DNA of 64,000 nt from assembly GCA_029959195.1 (NCBI GenBank), contig CP114119.1:2170001-2234000 (forward strand), given 5' to 3'. The notes under the pieces are model-generated. The model worked only from the letters and a program-made list of their open reading frames with translations. It was not told the DNA's origin and did not search any database. Position numbers and translations under genes: made by a program. Positions 37,930 through 50,056 of this stretch are shown here, piece by piece (position 1 is the stretch's first letter; every line of letters starts with the position of its first letter). This stretch comes from Dictyophora rubrovolvata. Lineage: Eukaryota > Basidiomycota > Agaricomycetes > Phallales > Phallaceae.

Positions 37930-39476
37930 ATGATAACGCCACGACTCCATTTAGACGTTCTTCTATGTCTCATCGAATTCATCGACCATCCAAAGGATTT
38001 AATAGCCTTTGCATTAACTGCTCGTTCTTTACATGCTGTAATCGTTCCCCGGCACATCGACTATCGTCGAATCTCTTGTACAGTGTCTTTTGAGCGTGTT
38101 TGGAAACATCTTTTGGATACTCCTAGCGCCTGCTCCCGTATCAGATATCTAGACATCAGGTTTCCTAACCAAATAAGGATTCCCAGGATGTGCGAGACAG
38201 GCTCGAATTTGCAAACTTCGTCTATGCGCGGTCGCAGCTATATCTTCTTTCTTCAAGCCCTTTCGAAGATGATCAATTTGAAAGTGTTCAAATTCGATAC
38301 CGCGGGTAGAATTACCTGGGGTATTCCTGCAGCTATTGAAAAAATGGGCTGCGAATTAGAGGAGCTGGAAGTGCACGTCAAAGGAATGCCTTCAGCGGAT
38401 AGCACAACCATTTTGTCCAATCAGCAGTCTCAAATTTCAAAGTATCAAATTTCCGTGCGTTAAACCCTGGTATCAAAGTGAAAAATACTCATTACCCCAT
38501 GACTTAGTTTTTCGATGATTGTTTGCCCTCACTTCGAAAATATACCATACAAGGCCTTGGTTCTTCATGTTTTAGAAGCGGTTTCCTTCAAACGCTCCTA
38601 GATGCAACCAACCTAACCCACATGAACGTTGCCTTCTTGCCATTAGAGATCCTAAACTCAGGCTTTTGGCCAGACCTTCAACATCTTGGATTTGACAGTG
38701 GAAACCTCCTCAGACAAAATGCGGAGATATATATACCCTGCCTGAGAAGCTTTTTCCACCGTCATTCTAAACTCATTACTTTATCTACCGACAACATCTT
38801 CTTTCCTGGCTGGGCCATCGAGTCAGACGATTTCCTTCCGAATCTGAAATCCCTCGGAATTACCTTGAGATATGGTTTACCCCATGAAGTCAGTACGATA
38901 ACTTCTCATATTGCCGCACGTCTCACCCACTTGCAAATGACCGCTCCGTTGTGCTCGTACCTCAAAGAATATGGAATTATATTACCTACCCTCGAAACCT
39001 GTTTGTACCCAATGGCCGACTTCAAATCGATTCAATGCCTTGTTTATCTGATTCCTAATATCAAAAAACTATATGTGAAGTTTGAGCATGATTGGTGCTC
39101 TTCACGCTCTCCGAATGGGGTAAATGAGGTACGTTGCAACAACCTGAAAGCTGATATTATTCGTTACGTTTTTGAAGGTGATATTGATGCGTTACATTAG
39201 ATCATGCTGACTCTGTTTTTCGCCAGTTTTAAGCACCTGCGCGTCCTCCTGGGACCTTTTGACCAAATTGACAAAACCGACGATAATGTTTATTCTCTCC
39301 CGGAGTTTTTATACACCTTTCCCAGCCTTTTGTATACTCGAGCACTGAACAAGAGCAACATTTTTGAATTCTTACGTTTAGAACGGGATGATATCGCCAA
39401 AGTGATGAGATACGAATCCGAAAAAGTTCGCCCTGAGGAATGTGACCAGAATTTATGGGGGGGATTTTATCAATAG
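37930..39476 (+). CDS. F-box-like protein, paralogue 3
   Basis: 473 aa from exons 37930-38454, 38508-39128 and 39201-39476. It starts MITPRLHLDVLLCLIEFIDH and carries the same leucine-rich pattern as its two neighbours (LTHMNVAFLPLEIL, ESDDFLPNLKSLGITLRYG). The unspliced frame shows a TAG at 39198-39200, but a GTACGT donor at 39129 and that TAG as acceptor define a 72-nt intron. The same intron exists in the paralogues, so the gene is whole. Tandem with paralogue 2. Confidence 0.75.
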
Positions 39477-39859
39477 GCTAGCTCACGAGTTCATGGATCT
39501 TACTGTATGATTTTACTTAGTAATATAAACAACTGAAGGAGAACGAGGATTTGGGTTTAACGTTGAACCTAGTAAGTTCAGCTGGTTTAAGTAATGTATC
39601 ACGGGTCACGTATGTGTGGGCAATAACATATATACTTATCATGCTAATTTCGCATTTTCAGTTTCAATTATTGCCATATACGCACTTAAAAATTGATTGT
39701 CGATGAATGTTGTCTCGTCTTCTCCCTCCGCATTTGACCGGAACCGCGGAACTTGTCATTAGTCGACCACCCTTTGTTGACTTCGCTGGTCCGTGTTCCA
39801 TTACTCTGAAGCCCGACAAAGTGTCGTTCTCTGGTTTAAGGTCGTATTATCAACTACAC

Positions 39860-39883
39860 TTCCGCTGTTAACCAACAGCGGAA
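39860..39883. repeat. Perfect 10-bp hairpin
   Basis: TTCCGCTGTT, a four-base spacer AACC, then AACAGCGGAA. No role can be assigned. Confidence 0.7.
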
Positions 39884-40226
39884 CGGAATATGAAGTTTAT
39901 CCGAAGTGCAGCGACAACGTTCCTAAATGGGATCTCAGGCCGATGGCAACTCTGACCTGACTTCATTTGAATTGTTAACTCGAGTCGAACCAAGGCGTTA
40001 ATTATTACCTTCCACTTTTGAAAGTCCACCGCAGATTCTTGAATATTATTTGAATTCTCAGGCATAAATGGCGAAAAGACAAACGGAATCCCACCGTTTC
40101 ACAGGGTGGGTTGACCTAATATTAATCCGCGTTGATCGTATTCCCATTACTCACATGCACTCACATATCGACCGTACAGCACGGAATATCATTACAAAAC
40201 ATCGACTGGGATAGTAAATATATTAC

Positions 40227-40480
40227 ATGCGAAGCTTGAAGTGCGCATCATTGCAGTCCTTGTTGGTGATAACGAACTCGGTTGTAAATCCGATATCCAC
40301 GGATACAATAAAGCGTTTATTTTTCCGTTCGACGTCCGATACCTGAAAAAGGTCAGAAAGAAGCACTTCATATATAGTACACTAGATGGCTTAAATACTC
40401 GACGCTTGACCAGTGGATGATGAGCGGCGACTCGCCAAGCAAACGGTCACGCCGCATGCATGCGTCACGCGTCACATGTC
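40227..40480 (-). CDS. Possible short two-exon gene, unknown
   Basis: A stretch reading VSDVERKNKRFIVSVDIGFT then TEFVITNKDCNDAHFKLRM-stop follows a good acceptor (TTTTTCAG at about 40351). A candidate first exon is MRRDRLLGESPLIIHWSS, but its donor is poor. The composition is protein-like; no family recognised. Confidence 0.25.
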
Positions 40481-40919
40481 ACATGCAATCGTGCCGGCGG
40501 AGTTGTGCCGTCTGAGTGGCCATCCTCTGCACGCAATTCATTCGACGATTCTCGCAAGACCATTTAACCGCTAACAACCATGCCCTCGTTTACCAGTCAC
40601 AATTTTTCACCAAACGAGTCAAATTTCTTGTTCCTTGTATTTTTACAGTCCGGGTTTTTTTAATTTGAATTGGACTGCCTATCGCCTTGAGGCATTTATT
40701 GAGCACGAACTTTACCAAACGCTGAAAGCTGGCAATATCTTCCATAGTCGTCGGGTTCTTTTTCGATATGACATGGAACATCGGCATGAAAGGTTCTTAA
40801 AGAAGGTGCTTCTTTTTTCCCCATATAAAGTCCTGGCAGCTGAATATTGGTAACTTGTCTTTATTCTCTCCTTAGCGATACACCGGTCCCCTCTGCACTA
40901 AGCTAGCTCTCGTCTTGTC

Positions 40920-43148
40920 ATGTCCACTTTCAATGATTCCCTCTTGGGCCAACCCCTCACTCGCACAAAGATCGTCGAAATCGCCAACCAGCGCAAAGCC
41001 GACCTAGCCTGCGTAATGGTAATACTCCTGGTCTTAGTCTACACAACATTCTCCAAAAAGAATGTATTCGAGACCTTCTCAAGAATTGTTTTGAGAAGAA
41101 GATATTCGAACAAACTGGGATCCTTTCCTCTCCCGCCCGGACCGCCTTCGTGGCCCGTCTTTGGCTATTTATCCGGCTTGCCGAAGATTAGGGCTTGGGA
41201 AGTCTATAATGAATGGTCCAAGACGTATGGTGAGCCTTCTCCGTTTTTGCGCGCTACCGTTGTCGAAATCCCGTTTATCCTATTTTTCTAAAACTAGGGT
41301 CGGATGTAATCCATGTTCCAACGTTTAGAAGAAACATTATCATCCTTAATTCACCTGAAGCTATTTTCGAACTATTGGAACAGAGAGGAAGTATCTACTC
41401 AGATAGACCTCATCTGGTCATGCTTCACGATCTGTACGCACACTCGATCGTTACCCCATAGTTTACTCATGTGCTCATCATCGCACTTAGGATGGATGTC
41501 AGCCAATCAACCGCTTTCGCCCGTTACGGTACAGACTGGCGTAACCACCGTAAGATATACAACCAACAAATGAACATCAACTCTGTCAAGAAGTTCAGAG
41601 TTTATCAATCTGCCGCTGCACGAGATCTGCTTGGCGTTTTACTGAAATCTCCGGATGAATTTGCAAGGCATATTAGACAGTGAGTGAACTCGTGCGGTTG
41701 TGCAATTTAATCAAACGCCGACTGTATTCGTTAAAGCTTCTCGGCGGGAGTAGTAATGAACATCGCATACGGTTATCAAATAGCTCGCGAAAATGATGAA
41801 ATAGTCGAACTTACTGAGCACACGGGTCGTGCTTTTTCTGAAGCTGCACAACCGGGCTTTTACATGGTCGATACTTTCCCAATGCGTATGTCACATAATG
41901 AGCCATGGACTCTCTTTTTTAATGATCAACATATGACAGTTCGACACGTCCCTTCATTCCTCCCCTTGACACAATTTAAAACCATCGCAACCCAAACACG
42001 AGAACTAGCCTATCAATCTAGGACTATTCCCTTCAGACGCGTTATACACGGAATTAAAGGAGGGATTTTTAAGAGATGTTTTGTCTCTGACCTTCTGGAG
42101 AATGTCGACGTTAGTGAGGTTACAACAACTAATAACAATCAACTAGCCTCACCGGCAAATTTGTCGTACGCGGTTTTGAAAAGTGATATGAGTATGGAGG
42201 AGTTTGAGAAGAGGGAGGATGTTGGGTTAATTAAAGCTATTGCTGGTGGAATTTTTGGAGGCAAGTACCGGGTTAACTTGGTTGTTGGGCTATTCACTGA
42301 TGATTTTGTTAGCTGGTACAACCACAACAACGTCCGCGCTTCAAACTTTCTTACTTGCAATGATCCTTTACCCTTCAGTGCAACAAAAAGCTCATGAAGA
42401 ACTAGACAAGGTTCTAGGAGGAGGCAGACTTCCCGCTTTTGAAGACCGTTCCTCTTTGCCATATATTAACGCATTATGCCAAGAAGTCCTGCGCTGGTTC
42501 CCCGTTACGCCCACTGCCCTCCCTCATGTGACGACCGAGGAAGATGTTTATAAAGGGTATAGAATTCCGAAAGGGAGTGTGATTATCCCGAACGCGTGGT
42601 CTGTTTTTTTTTGCCGTTCAACTTTCGCTCATATGTGGTGCTGATTTTTTTGTTGACACTTAGGAACAGTCTCCACGATCCAAAGACTTACCCTGACCCT
42701 GATGAATTTAAACCAGAGCGGTTCTTTCCTGATGAGAATGGGAATGTCTTAGCGCGTGATCCTGCCATCAATGGTGCCTTTGGATTCGGAAGGAGGTAAT
42801 GACTCATGAGCTTTGGTCTGATGAAATGAATTTGTGTTTACGTATTTTTTTTTTCAGAATCTGCGCAGGTCGTAATTTGGCAGAAGCTTCAATTTGGATA
42901 GCGGTTGCGTCAATGCTTGCTATGTTTAACATTCGTCCCGCTATCGATGCGAGGAGCGGTGAGCCTATCGATGTGAGAGGTTCGTTGAGGGGTACACCGG
43001 GATTGTTTAAGTGAGATATTAAACTTATGTTTGCGAGAAGCTTGATTCAATTTTTTAATACAGTCATCCTCTACCGTTCAAGTGTCGTTTTGAACCGAGA
43101 TCTGAGAAAGCGAAAAAGGTTATCCTCGAGGCTTGTGCTACAGCGTAG
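40920..43148 (+). CDS. Cytochrome P450 (CYP64/CYP620-type microsomal clan)
   Basis: Haem-thiolate monooxygenase anchored in the ER by an N-terminal helix (LACVMVILLVLVYTTF). Nine exons: 40920-41229, 41298-41433, 41491-41679, 41737-41885, 41940-42260, 42313-42598, 42664-42795, 42858-43010 and 43064-43148; 586 aa. Motifs: PLPPGPPSWPVFGYL hinge, WRNHRK helix C, AGTTTTTSALQ (I-helix oxygen site), EVLRW (ExxR), ERFFPDENG, and FGFGRRICAGRN (haem loop, Cys ligand) split by an intron. The intron at 42261 has a GC donor (GAG-GCAAGT), the classic non-canonical type. Substrate unknown. Confidence 0.93.
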
Positions 43149-43607
43149 GAGATTGTCATGAATAGTGTTATCCAGCTGTAAATTGTGCGTACCACAACGA
43201 TTTTTATTTATTTTCGTTCAGGATGCGTTACCTTGTAAAAACACGATTATCAAGATGTAAACATGTATGCTAGACATTATTTAAACAGTTGAGATTCAGG
43301 TCATTGATCAACTATTATGACGACGTCCGCCAAAATGGAATTTCCTCATACAAATATGATAACTCGAGTTAATATTAAACAAACCAAACCAAACCCCTTA
43401 TACCTTTTCAAAGAAGTGATATTACGATGAGATCTGCATGATGGGCCATGCACCATCATGCATCATGGCCGACCCAATGGTAGTATGTCCAACAGGACGA
43501 AACCTCGCTTTATGAATTACAGAATATATTTCATCTAAAAAACAATGCTCTTATAGAGCAGATAATATATATAATACATCAGCAACCGTCGACTTGTGAA
43601 TTATACA
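43149..43607. other. Intergenic stretch between convergent genes
   Basis: About 460 bases, AT-rich 3' flanks of the P450 and KIN17 genes; no gene seen. Confidence 0.5.
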
Positions 43608-44734
43608 TCACGCCCCCTCTCTTTCCATCTTGCGGCGCTTACGCTCCTGCTCCTCAAAGATGATACTCTCAACTGCGCTCATCGGTCGTTTCTTGACTTT
43701 ATCATCAACTGAAGTGGGCGCAGGTGCTGTATTCGAGCCCAAGCTTGAGCCCATTGATGCGGTCTTGAAAACATTGGTGCGTTTGAGGGGATTGGCGGCT
43801 GCTTTCAACGGATTCATCTTGAGCAACCCGATGCCTGCTGAAGCTGGAGCTGGAGCCATTTGTGAAGAAGAAGACGCCGCTGAGGTATCCGATGAGGTCG
43901 TAGTTGTTGCTACCGGTGGCTTCAAAGACAGCGAAAGCACCACTTTTTGATTCTCGTCGGTTCGTTTCAACCCTTCTTCAGCTACAGGCTCTTGCATATC
44001 CTCTGTCTCATTATTTGCAGCGGCGGCACGTCCAATTTGTTCCGCTATAAGAATTCGTTCCCGCTGCTCGTCCGACATTGTCAGACGCTCCTTTTTCAAG
44101 GCAGCTTCCTGTACACTCGACGGTCAAACCAAGCTGGGAAAAAAATAAATCTCATCTTCTTACCTGTTTAGCTAGAGTCTTTGGACTGTTATCTATCCAT
44201 GCCAAAAACCATCCCTTCTCAGTTTCGTCGACTCGAGCAATACCAGATCGTCCCAAGTGCTTGACGAATTCGGTAAGGGTAACCCATCGCGTGGAGTTCA
44301 TGTGCAAGTGGCTCTTGTCTTGAATGTACTCTTGATACACTCGATTAGCAAAGACACGTTTAGTTCCGAACCTAAAACACACATAGAACGTAAAAAAGGT
44401 CAATAATTGCAACCAGAACATGCTTACCGTCTCGAAAGTAATGAAACAAACTCTGACTGGAACTGAGCGGAAAAGTCCGCGATATGTTTGCCAGCATGTT
44501 CGCCAACAACAAGCATTTGACGAAGATGCGATTCGGATTGTGCATGACATTTAAACCCATTCTCGTCTCGACATTGTTTCTGGCAGACTTGACAGTACCA
44601 GCGGAGTCTTTGGAGACCCTTGGATTTCATTTTGTTTGCGACCCATTTTGTAGATCCAACTGAAAATGACGTTATTAAGCTGCGATAATACAAATGATCA
44701 CATATGTGAGCCACTGACCTTCTGCGCGAGGCAT
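43608..44734 (-). CDS. KIN17: KIN17-like DNA/RNA-binding zinc-finger protein
   Basis: Nuclear protein of the KIN17 family (yeast Rts2), tied to DNA replication and repair and to splicing. Exons 44734-44719, 44659-44428, 44371-44164 and 44108-43608; 318 aa. After MPRAEVGSTKWVANKMKSKG comes LQRLRWYCQVCQKQCRDENG, FKCHAQSESH (the C2H2 finger), then the winged-helix domain (VYQEYIQDKSHLHMNSTRWV, LTEFVKHLGRSG, GWFLAWID). A basic, Ala/Ser-rich tail ends in EEQERKRRKMEREGA. It lacks the C-terminal KOW/SH3-like domains of animal KIN17, as in other fungi. Confidence 0.92.
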
Positions 44735-45679
44735 TGTGAATGTGGCAAGAATGTGGAGGAAGGTTGAGTTAGTCAGGGCGCTTCAGCTCACGTCACGGGG
44801 TCACACTAATCAGCGTGGCGTTTCGGCAACGTTTCGGTCGCCAGCAAAGTTAGTTTTTACATTGTCATTTCGTATAAACACATGCTCTAATCATTGTAAG
44901 TTGATCACTACTGGCCTTTACGTGCACTCAAATGATTTAATAGAGCATCTTTACTTTCCAAACATAGTTCAATATTTTTAAGCTATATTTAACACCGGAC
45001 CGTCGAGCAAAGATCGATGAAGACACTACTAGTTGGCTCGATAATACAGGCTGCTAACAGGAGCTTGAGCAGCAGGTTTTCTCTCTCTCTCGCTTGGTCG
45101 GTCGTGCTAGAACTCAAGGCATTGCAATGTTTTTGCGGCCGTTCTGTTCAAACCGATCAGGTTTTGAGTCATCATGTTCAGGATTAACTCCCAGTCAAAC
45201 ATCGTCACGGTCTGGAAGCAGAAGCTGATGTGGGGCTATTTCCGAGCTGGGGGTAGATAGCGCAGGTCGAAAGCTAGCACGAATAACCCTCACGTTGGAA
45301 AAGTGGATAGAAGTCTTCGCTAAACTATGTGTCTGGGGCCCTGGATCCGAATCCAAACAGCCTGAGGCTAATGATAAGACTGAAATTTTCATTGCAAAAT
45401 GAGTGTGTTGATTCTTTAACGCCTGTGGAGCTCGCGTCCGGCTCATTTCGTCAATACGCTTAAGCTTGATACCGCAGGATACCGCGTACGGTGATATCTC
45501 GGCCTCCGCGGTTAATGACCTGGCATAGTAGTGACTTGATCCCTCCGCGATATTTCGGTCCAGAACTCTGTTCGATGTCGCATTGCTGGGATGATGGATA
45601 AGATTGATTGATACATGATAGAAGATATGTCGGTGTAAATTTTGAAGTTTAAAATCTAAACAGTTGTCAAGTCAGCTAC
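44735..45679. other. Stretch with only weak coding traces
   Basis: A frame on the plus strand near 45235-45402 reads ELGVDSAGRKLARITLTLEK and continues WIEVFAKLCVWGPG to a stop. It looks protein-like but has no start, splice support or family. Otherwise nothing is seen. Confidence 0.35.
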
Positions 45680-46230
45680 AAACTGGGACTATTCCAAGCG
45701 ACAGGTCCGTTCAACGAGAGGAGCATACCGCACGAGACGGAGACGCTGACCGAATTTTTTAATCGATAAATTGCTATCAACAGTCCTCTGTCCTCGGAAG
45801 GAACAGCATCATCGGTCTTGTCAAGATGATTGATGTCCATGAAGTAAGTTACTACATTTTTTTTGTAATCTTTGAATCTAAGTGGTCTGACACATGTCAA
45901 TAAGTTAATAGCCTTTCGCGACTACCCAAAACGAACGCGGGAAGACTGTGAGAAGCCATACGTTTTCGCAGTTCAGAGATTTGCCGGAACTACTCACCGA
46001 TATGACCAATGATAAGAAGTTCGTCTTCCTTTAGGCGATCCGGGGGGTATCGGTGTTTTTATTTATTTCAAGCATGAAAGGCATATCGAGCGGCGTGCTT
46101 CACTTTTATATTACTCCCGGAAGTAATATTGTCTTTGAGGACGTCGACGAGATGTACTACTATCCGAGTTTTCGGGAAAGATCACGTTGCTACGTCACAT
46201 ATTTAGACGAACCCCGGAAATACGAGTAGA
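45680..46230 (+). pseudogene. FunK1-like gene remnant, copy C
   Basis: Degenerate third copy of the 47712-48944 gene. Matches include ATTGATGTCCATGAAGTAAG (as in GATGTCCATCAAGTAAGT of copy A), YPKRT, SQFRDLPELLT, and GVLHFYITPGSNIVFED at the end. Internal deletions and several frame breaks separate these blocks. It lies about 1.5 kb left of copy A, outside the recognisable arm. Confidence 0.6.
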
Positions 46231-47149
46231 GCGAACAACGGCATAAGCTCAGCTTCTGGATTTTCTCGGATCTGGTGTCAAGTTTAGCACCACATCAGAA
46301 GATCTTTAAACTTAGACATCCATAAACTCAAACAATTGAATGAAAGGCCTTGAATTTCAGTCCTCGACACGGAATTATCACAAGGCTGAGTCGTCCTTCA
46401 AATAGTTCAATTATATAACTTCCAACAGTTCAATCTGGACCGGCTATTTAGTAGAGCGTAACTGTTTTCTAGAAGTCTAATTCGTTCTCCGTACGATACA
46501 CCCGTTAATTTGCCCGGCTTATCTCGCTGATAGAATTGCATTCAGAAGTGTGGGTTCATTTAATATCGATGTCGACAATAAAGACCTCCACTTGAATCCA
46601 TCACCTCGTATCTTGACAGAAGATGGGGTCTTCGTACTTGTAAGGAAAGGGCACGATAAGAATTAGATTGCTCAGTTGTTATCTACTCAACGCACCTTCC
46701 AGAAGAATAGCAGTATTACTCCGGCTCCGTTTAATTTCACCCGTATCCGGCATCGGAATGGAAGTCAACTACACCAATAATTCTTCTAGTGGAACGGGGA
46801 AAAAAGAATGTGTTAGCATACTACAGCTAAGACCAAGTAATAATTCATAATCTGGTGCCAAAGTTGACACAAATGCACATGTCCTGGCGAGCTAGATGCA
46901 GAAAGTCTTGCCAGCACAGCAAGTTGCTGAGATGGATAAAAGGTGTTGGTAGTTCGTCTCTTTTTCCCCAATCGACTCCTCGTCGCCGCTTTCACCTCTT
47001 GCAATCCAAGTGCCTCTTCAACGCAAACTTCTTGTTTACGAAAGCATCTTAGAATTCACTTAATGGCAGTATGTCGATAGACACATGAGTTTGTTCATAC
47101 ATACTAAATTATTACTAGATGGTCCTGACTCACTGGCGTGAAGGGTTGT
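46231..47149. other. Stretch between FunK1-like copies, nothing recognised
   Basis: About 900 bases without a supported gene. Short frames near 46668 and 46855 show no family or splice support. Confidence 0.4.
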
Positions 47150-47711
47150 TAAAGGTTTACACCGAAGATAGTAACCGTAGCACAACATGCCGTCTATGTG
47201 GGGGTTAAAGGAAATTTACCAAGTTGGTTAAGGTGCTTTAGTACGCTGGGGAGGAAGCAAGCGGTCCACGTTCAGAAGATGTCTTGAACTCGTAGATCTT
47301 CCATTTGTGGCATACAGAAAGGTACACGTGCTTATCGAAAGAATTATCCCTAGTTGCTATGAGACAGTATTCAACGTTATATATCGCCAAAATTAGAGCC
47401 TGCTCAAGTTGTCAACATCGATTAAACTCCATGTATATTCAAATGACTCTTCACAGTGGCCAAACTCTGCGCGTGATGGAAGGTGATTTTACAGGCTATG
47501 ATCTTATTTTAGACACTTCGATAGAGCGTTTTTTTAGTGAATTCGCGTATTTCCTCGTTGGTATGCACTTGCGTTGAAAGGTCAGGCACTGCGGCACCAA
47601 TGCGGCATACATTTCTGACATTTCTGGTTATACATCCGTGTGCCGGTCACGGCACCACGTCCATTGCACGCGTTTCTCATTGAACTTCCTCGTCATCTAC
47701 GCAGCACCAGA

Positions 47712-48944
47712 ATGATGGACGTCGATAGAGAGCCAAATCAGGCTGATAAATACTACACGGATATCACAAAGGAAACCCTTTTTAACGCATTTCTTCAATT
47801 GCCTCCCGAAAAATTAAAGGAAATTCGTCGATACCTCGAGAACAAGGGTCATTACACAAACAATCGATGGACCTATTTTCCTCTCGCCAACGATAACAGA
47901 CTATCCAATCGTGCTGCTATCCTTTATAAATCATTTACTGGACTTGGAAATGCCATTGACAAATACATTAGAACTCAGAATTGGGTTGAGAGTGATCGTA
48001 TCGGAGGGAAATGGGTGGCATGCCAGATCGATTATGAAGCACAGTTCGGCCCACCCCCGCCCGAGTGCGCAATTCCTCCTTGTTGTTCCTTCATACCCGA
48101 TGACATTACCGAAAAATTTCTTGACGAATGGGTTTACGAATTGACCGATATTGGTGGTCCGACCACACCCGAATCTCGGGTATGCTGCTATTTTTTTCTC
48201 AATGTTTACGCACACGCTCAAACTAATTTGTACAGGAGTCGAGGTGGGGGAGTCTAGTGACTACAGTCGACATTCGAAGCCAAAATACACCCGCGACCTG
48301 GGAGCGCTCCGTCCAACAACTCTATGACAGTGCTAATCGAATCTTGTACAATCAAAAAAATCGACAATTCGTTATCGGTATAATCCTCTGTGTCAATATG
48401 CTTAAAGTGTTCGTTATCGATAGAAACGGCATCATTGGACTTCCCGGTATGATCGATGTCCATCAAGTAAGTCAAGCTGGTATTTTCTTGCTACTGCGAT
48501 AAAATTCTTTTCTTGCAATTTTAAGGACCCAAACAGTCTCATACAATCATTAGCTGTTTTTTCTCTGCTACCCCGACAGAAATTAGGGTTTGGTAAATAC
48601 ACTGGCAAAAAGAAGGCGGAGTCATCGATCTATCCCTACGAAAACTTCACTTTAGACGTCACGAAAAACCCAAATCCTCCATACTGCAATTACCCAAAAC
48701 GGACGGGTAAGATTGTAAAAAGCCGTCCGTTGTCGCAGTTTAGGGATCTACCGGAACTACTCACTGGTATGCGTGATGCAGTAGAAGGCTAGTTTTCCTT
48801 CACGCGGTCTTGGTGATCCATTAGTGATTATTTTTTCTGTTTCAAGCCCATAAAAATGCATACGAGAGCGGAGTGCTTCACTCTCATATTACTGCTGACA
48901 GGATTGTCTTCCAGGACGAGATCGCCGTGAAATTTGAAGAATGA
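47712..48944 (+). CDS. Truncated FunK1-like protein, copy A
   Basis: Relative of the fungal FunK1 protein kinases, of which this holds only the region before and just into the kinase core. Exons 47712-48179, 48236-48466 and 48526-48792 give 321 aa ending DAVEG at a TAG. A GC donor (AAG-GCTAGT at 48788) with acceptor at 48846 would add exon 48847-48944 for 352 aa, reading DAVEAHKNAYESGVLHSHIT. The FunK1 pattern SVQQLYDSANRILYNQKNRQ, FVIGIILCVNMLKVFVIDRN, GIIGLPGMIDVHQDPN is clear, as is SQFRDLPELLTGMRDAVE. Where active FunK1 kinases have HRD, this has HSH, and no Asp or DFG-type loop follows. It is therefore not an active kinase; it may be a decaying gene or a pseudokinase fragment. Confidence 0.6.
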
Positions 48945-49771
48945 TAATGTTCGGGTGTTATTAAATTGCGCAATTTAAATTGTAAAATTACAAAATTTTA
49001 TACTTGGTCAGCTCACCTTATTTCTCACCCACAAGGCATAACGTTTTGATTCACGCGCTGTTTAAAGCGGGTAGCAACAGGTAGAAATCACCAATAAGTA
49101 CTTGAGTTTTTGAAAGCTCTCGTGTTGAGAAGACACCGATGGACAGATGAACCCAAATATGTCTTAAAGTAAATAACGGCATCAAAGCTTGTTAATCTTT
49201 TCGACTCTGGTGTCGAGTTTGGCACTCAGAAGATCTGTCAACGTCATGTCCCTGCTCCGACTGTAGCTAATGTGGTCCCTAAATGGGAAACGGGGCGTTC
49301 GTCTTAAAGAATATTGCTCACTACGTGTACTCAACACGAGTGAGGAAATAGGCGCGGTGCGCGTATGTAACTATATACACTGTGACTGTAACTCAACACG
49401 TCTGTTATATCTCAACAACTTCCGGGCCTACTATTTTGTATGGAATGTTGATTAAATCATATTCAGAAGAGTGGGATCCTCCAAGTTGACAGTAAGGTTC
49501 TTGCAAAATGCCACCCACTGGGGCCTTTCAAGCATTTGTACGGAAACAGTGCAATAATGGTTAGACCTGCTCACACACCGCCAGAGTTTAATTAACACAC
49601 GTTCTCAAAAACGGCGGTACTCCATACCCAGTGTTTTAGGCGTGAAGGGAAAATGGGTACTGGCCCGGCTCAGATACCCCAATAGTCTTCAACGTTGGAA
49701 CTAAAAGTCAACAATGGAATTATAGCAAAAATCATTCACTTTCCTGTAAAGTCCGCATTCTCGATGATGAC
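48945..49771. other. Right-arm non-coding stretch
   Basis: Matches 22571-23051 and 24643-24857 of the left arm and contains the unoccupied mariner site near 49145. A frame at 49270-49455 is not shared with the other arm. No gene supported. Confidence 0.45.
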
Positions 49772-50010
49772 GTGTATATTATAAATCTGTTGCCAAAGTT
49801 GGCACAACAGAAGATGTCAGAAGACTTGACAGATGTTCCCGTTGATGGTCAGCCAATAATCTCGCACCGAAAGTCTGGGAATGCATACATATGTATACAT
49901 CTAGGGTGTAAAAAATGGTATTCGCTAGTCCTTCAACAGGATCATCGTCGCCTTCAATAACTGACGACCCTTCTTCCTTTCTGATAAGTGCGCTTCAAAT
50001 TGAAAACGTT
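49772..50010 (+). pseudogene. Decayed right-arm copy of the 104-aa orphan frame
   Basis: Retains NLLPKLAQQKMSEDL and the DGQPIISHRKSG block, then shifts frame relative to the left-arm copy; the terminal SALQIENVCM-stop is still visible near 49990-50019. No ATG at the homologous start. Confidence 0.55.
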
Positions 50011-50056
50011 TGTATGTAAATTATTCTTACAAGTTTACATGATTGACACTACATTA

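Larger units (their letters stand above)
39477..40919. other. 1.4-kb stretch, mostly without a supported gene
   Basis: Contains a perfect hairpin at 39860-39883 and a possible short minus-strand gene at 40227-40480 (listed separately). The last 300 bases are the P450 promoter. Other frames (40590-40787, 40635-40853, 39868-40065) have no support. Confidence 0.4.

Noticed and set aside
39198-39200. In-frame TAG seeming to break F-box paralogue 3
   Set aside because: A GTACGT donor at 39129 and the TAG as acceptor make a 72-nt intron, present at the same place in both paralogues.
39711-39875. Short frame starting MLSRLLPPHLTGTAELVISR
   Set aside because: About 53 codons with no upstream or downstream exon, no homologue recognised and ending in the hairpin; too little support.
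40440-40500. GCATGCATGCGTCACGCGTCACATGTCACATG-like cluster as a regulatory array
   Set aside because: CATG and GTCAC units overlap irregularly and similar GTCAC words are common across the window; no clear periodic array.
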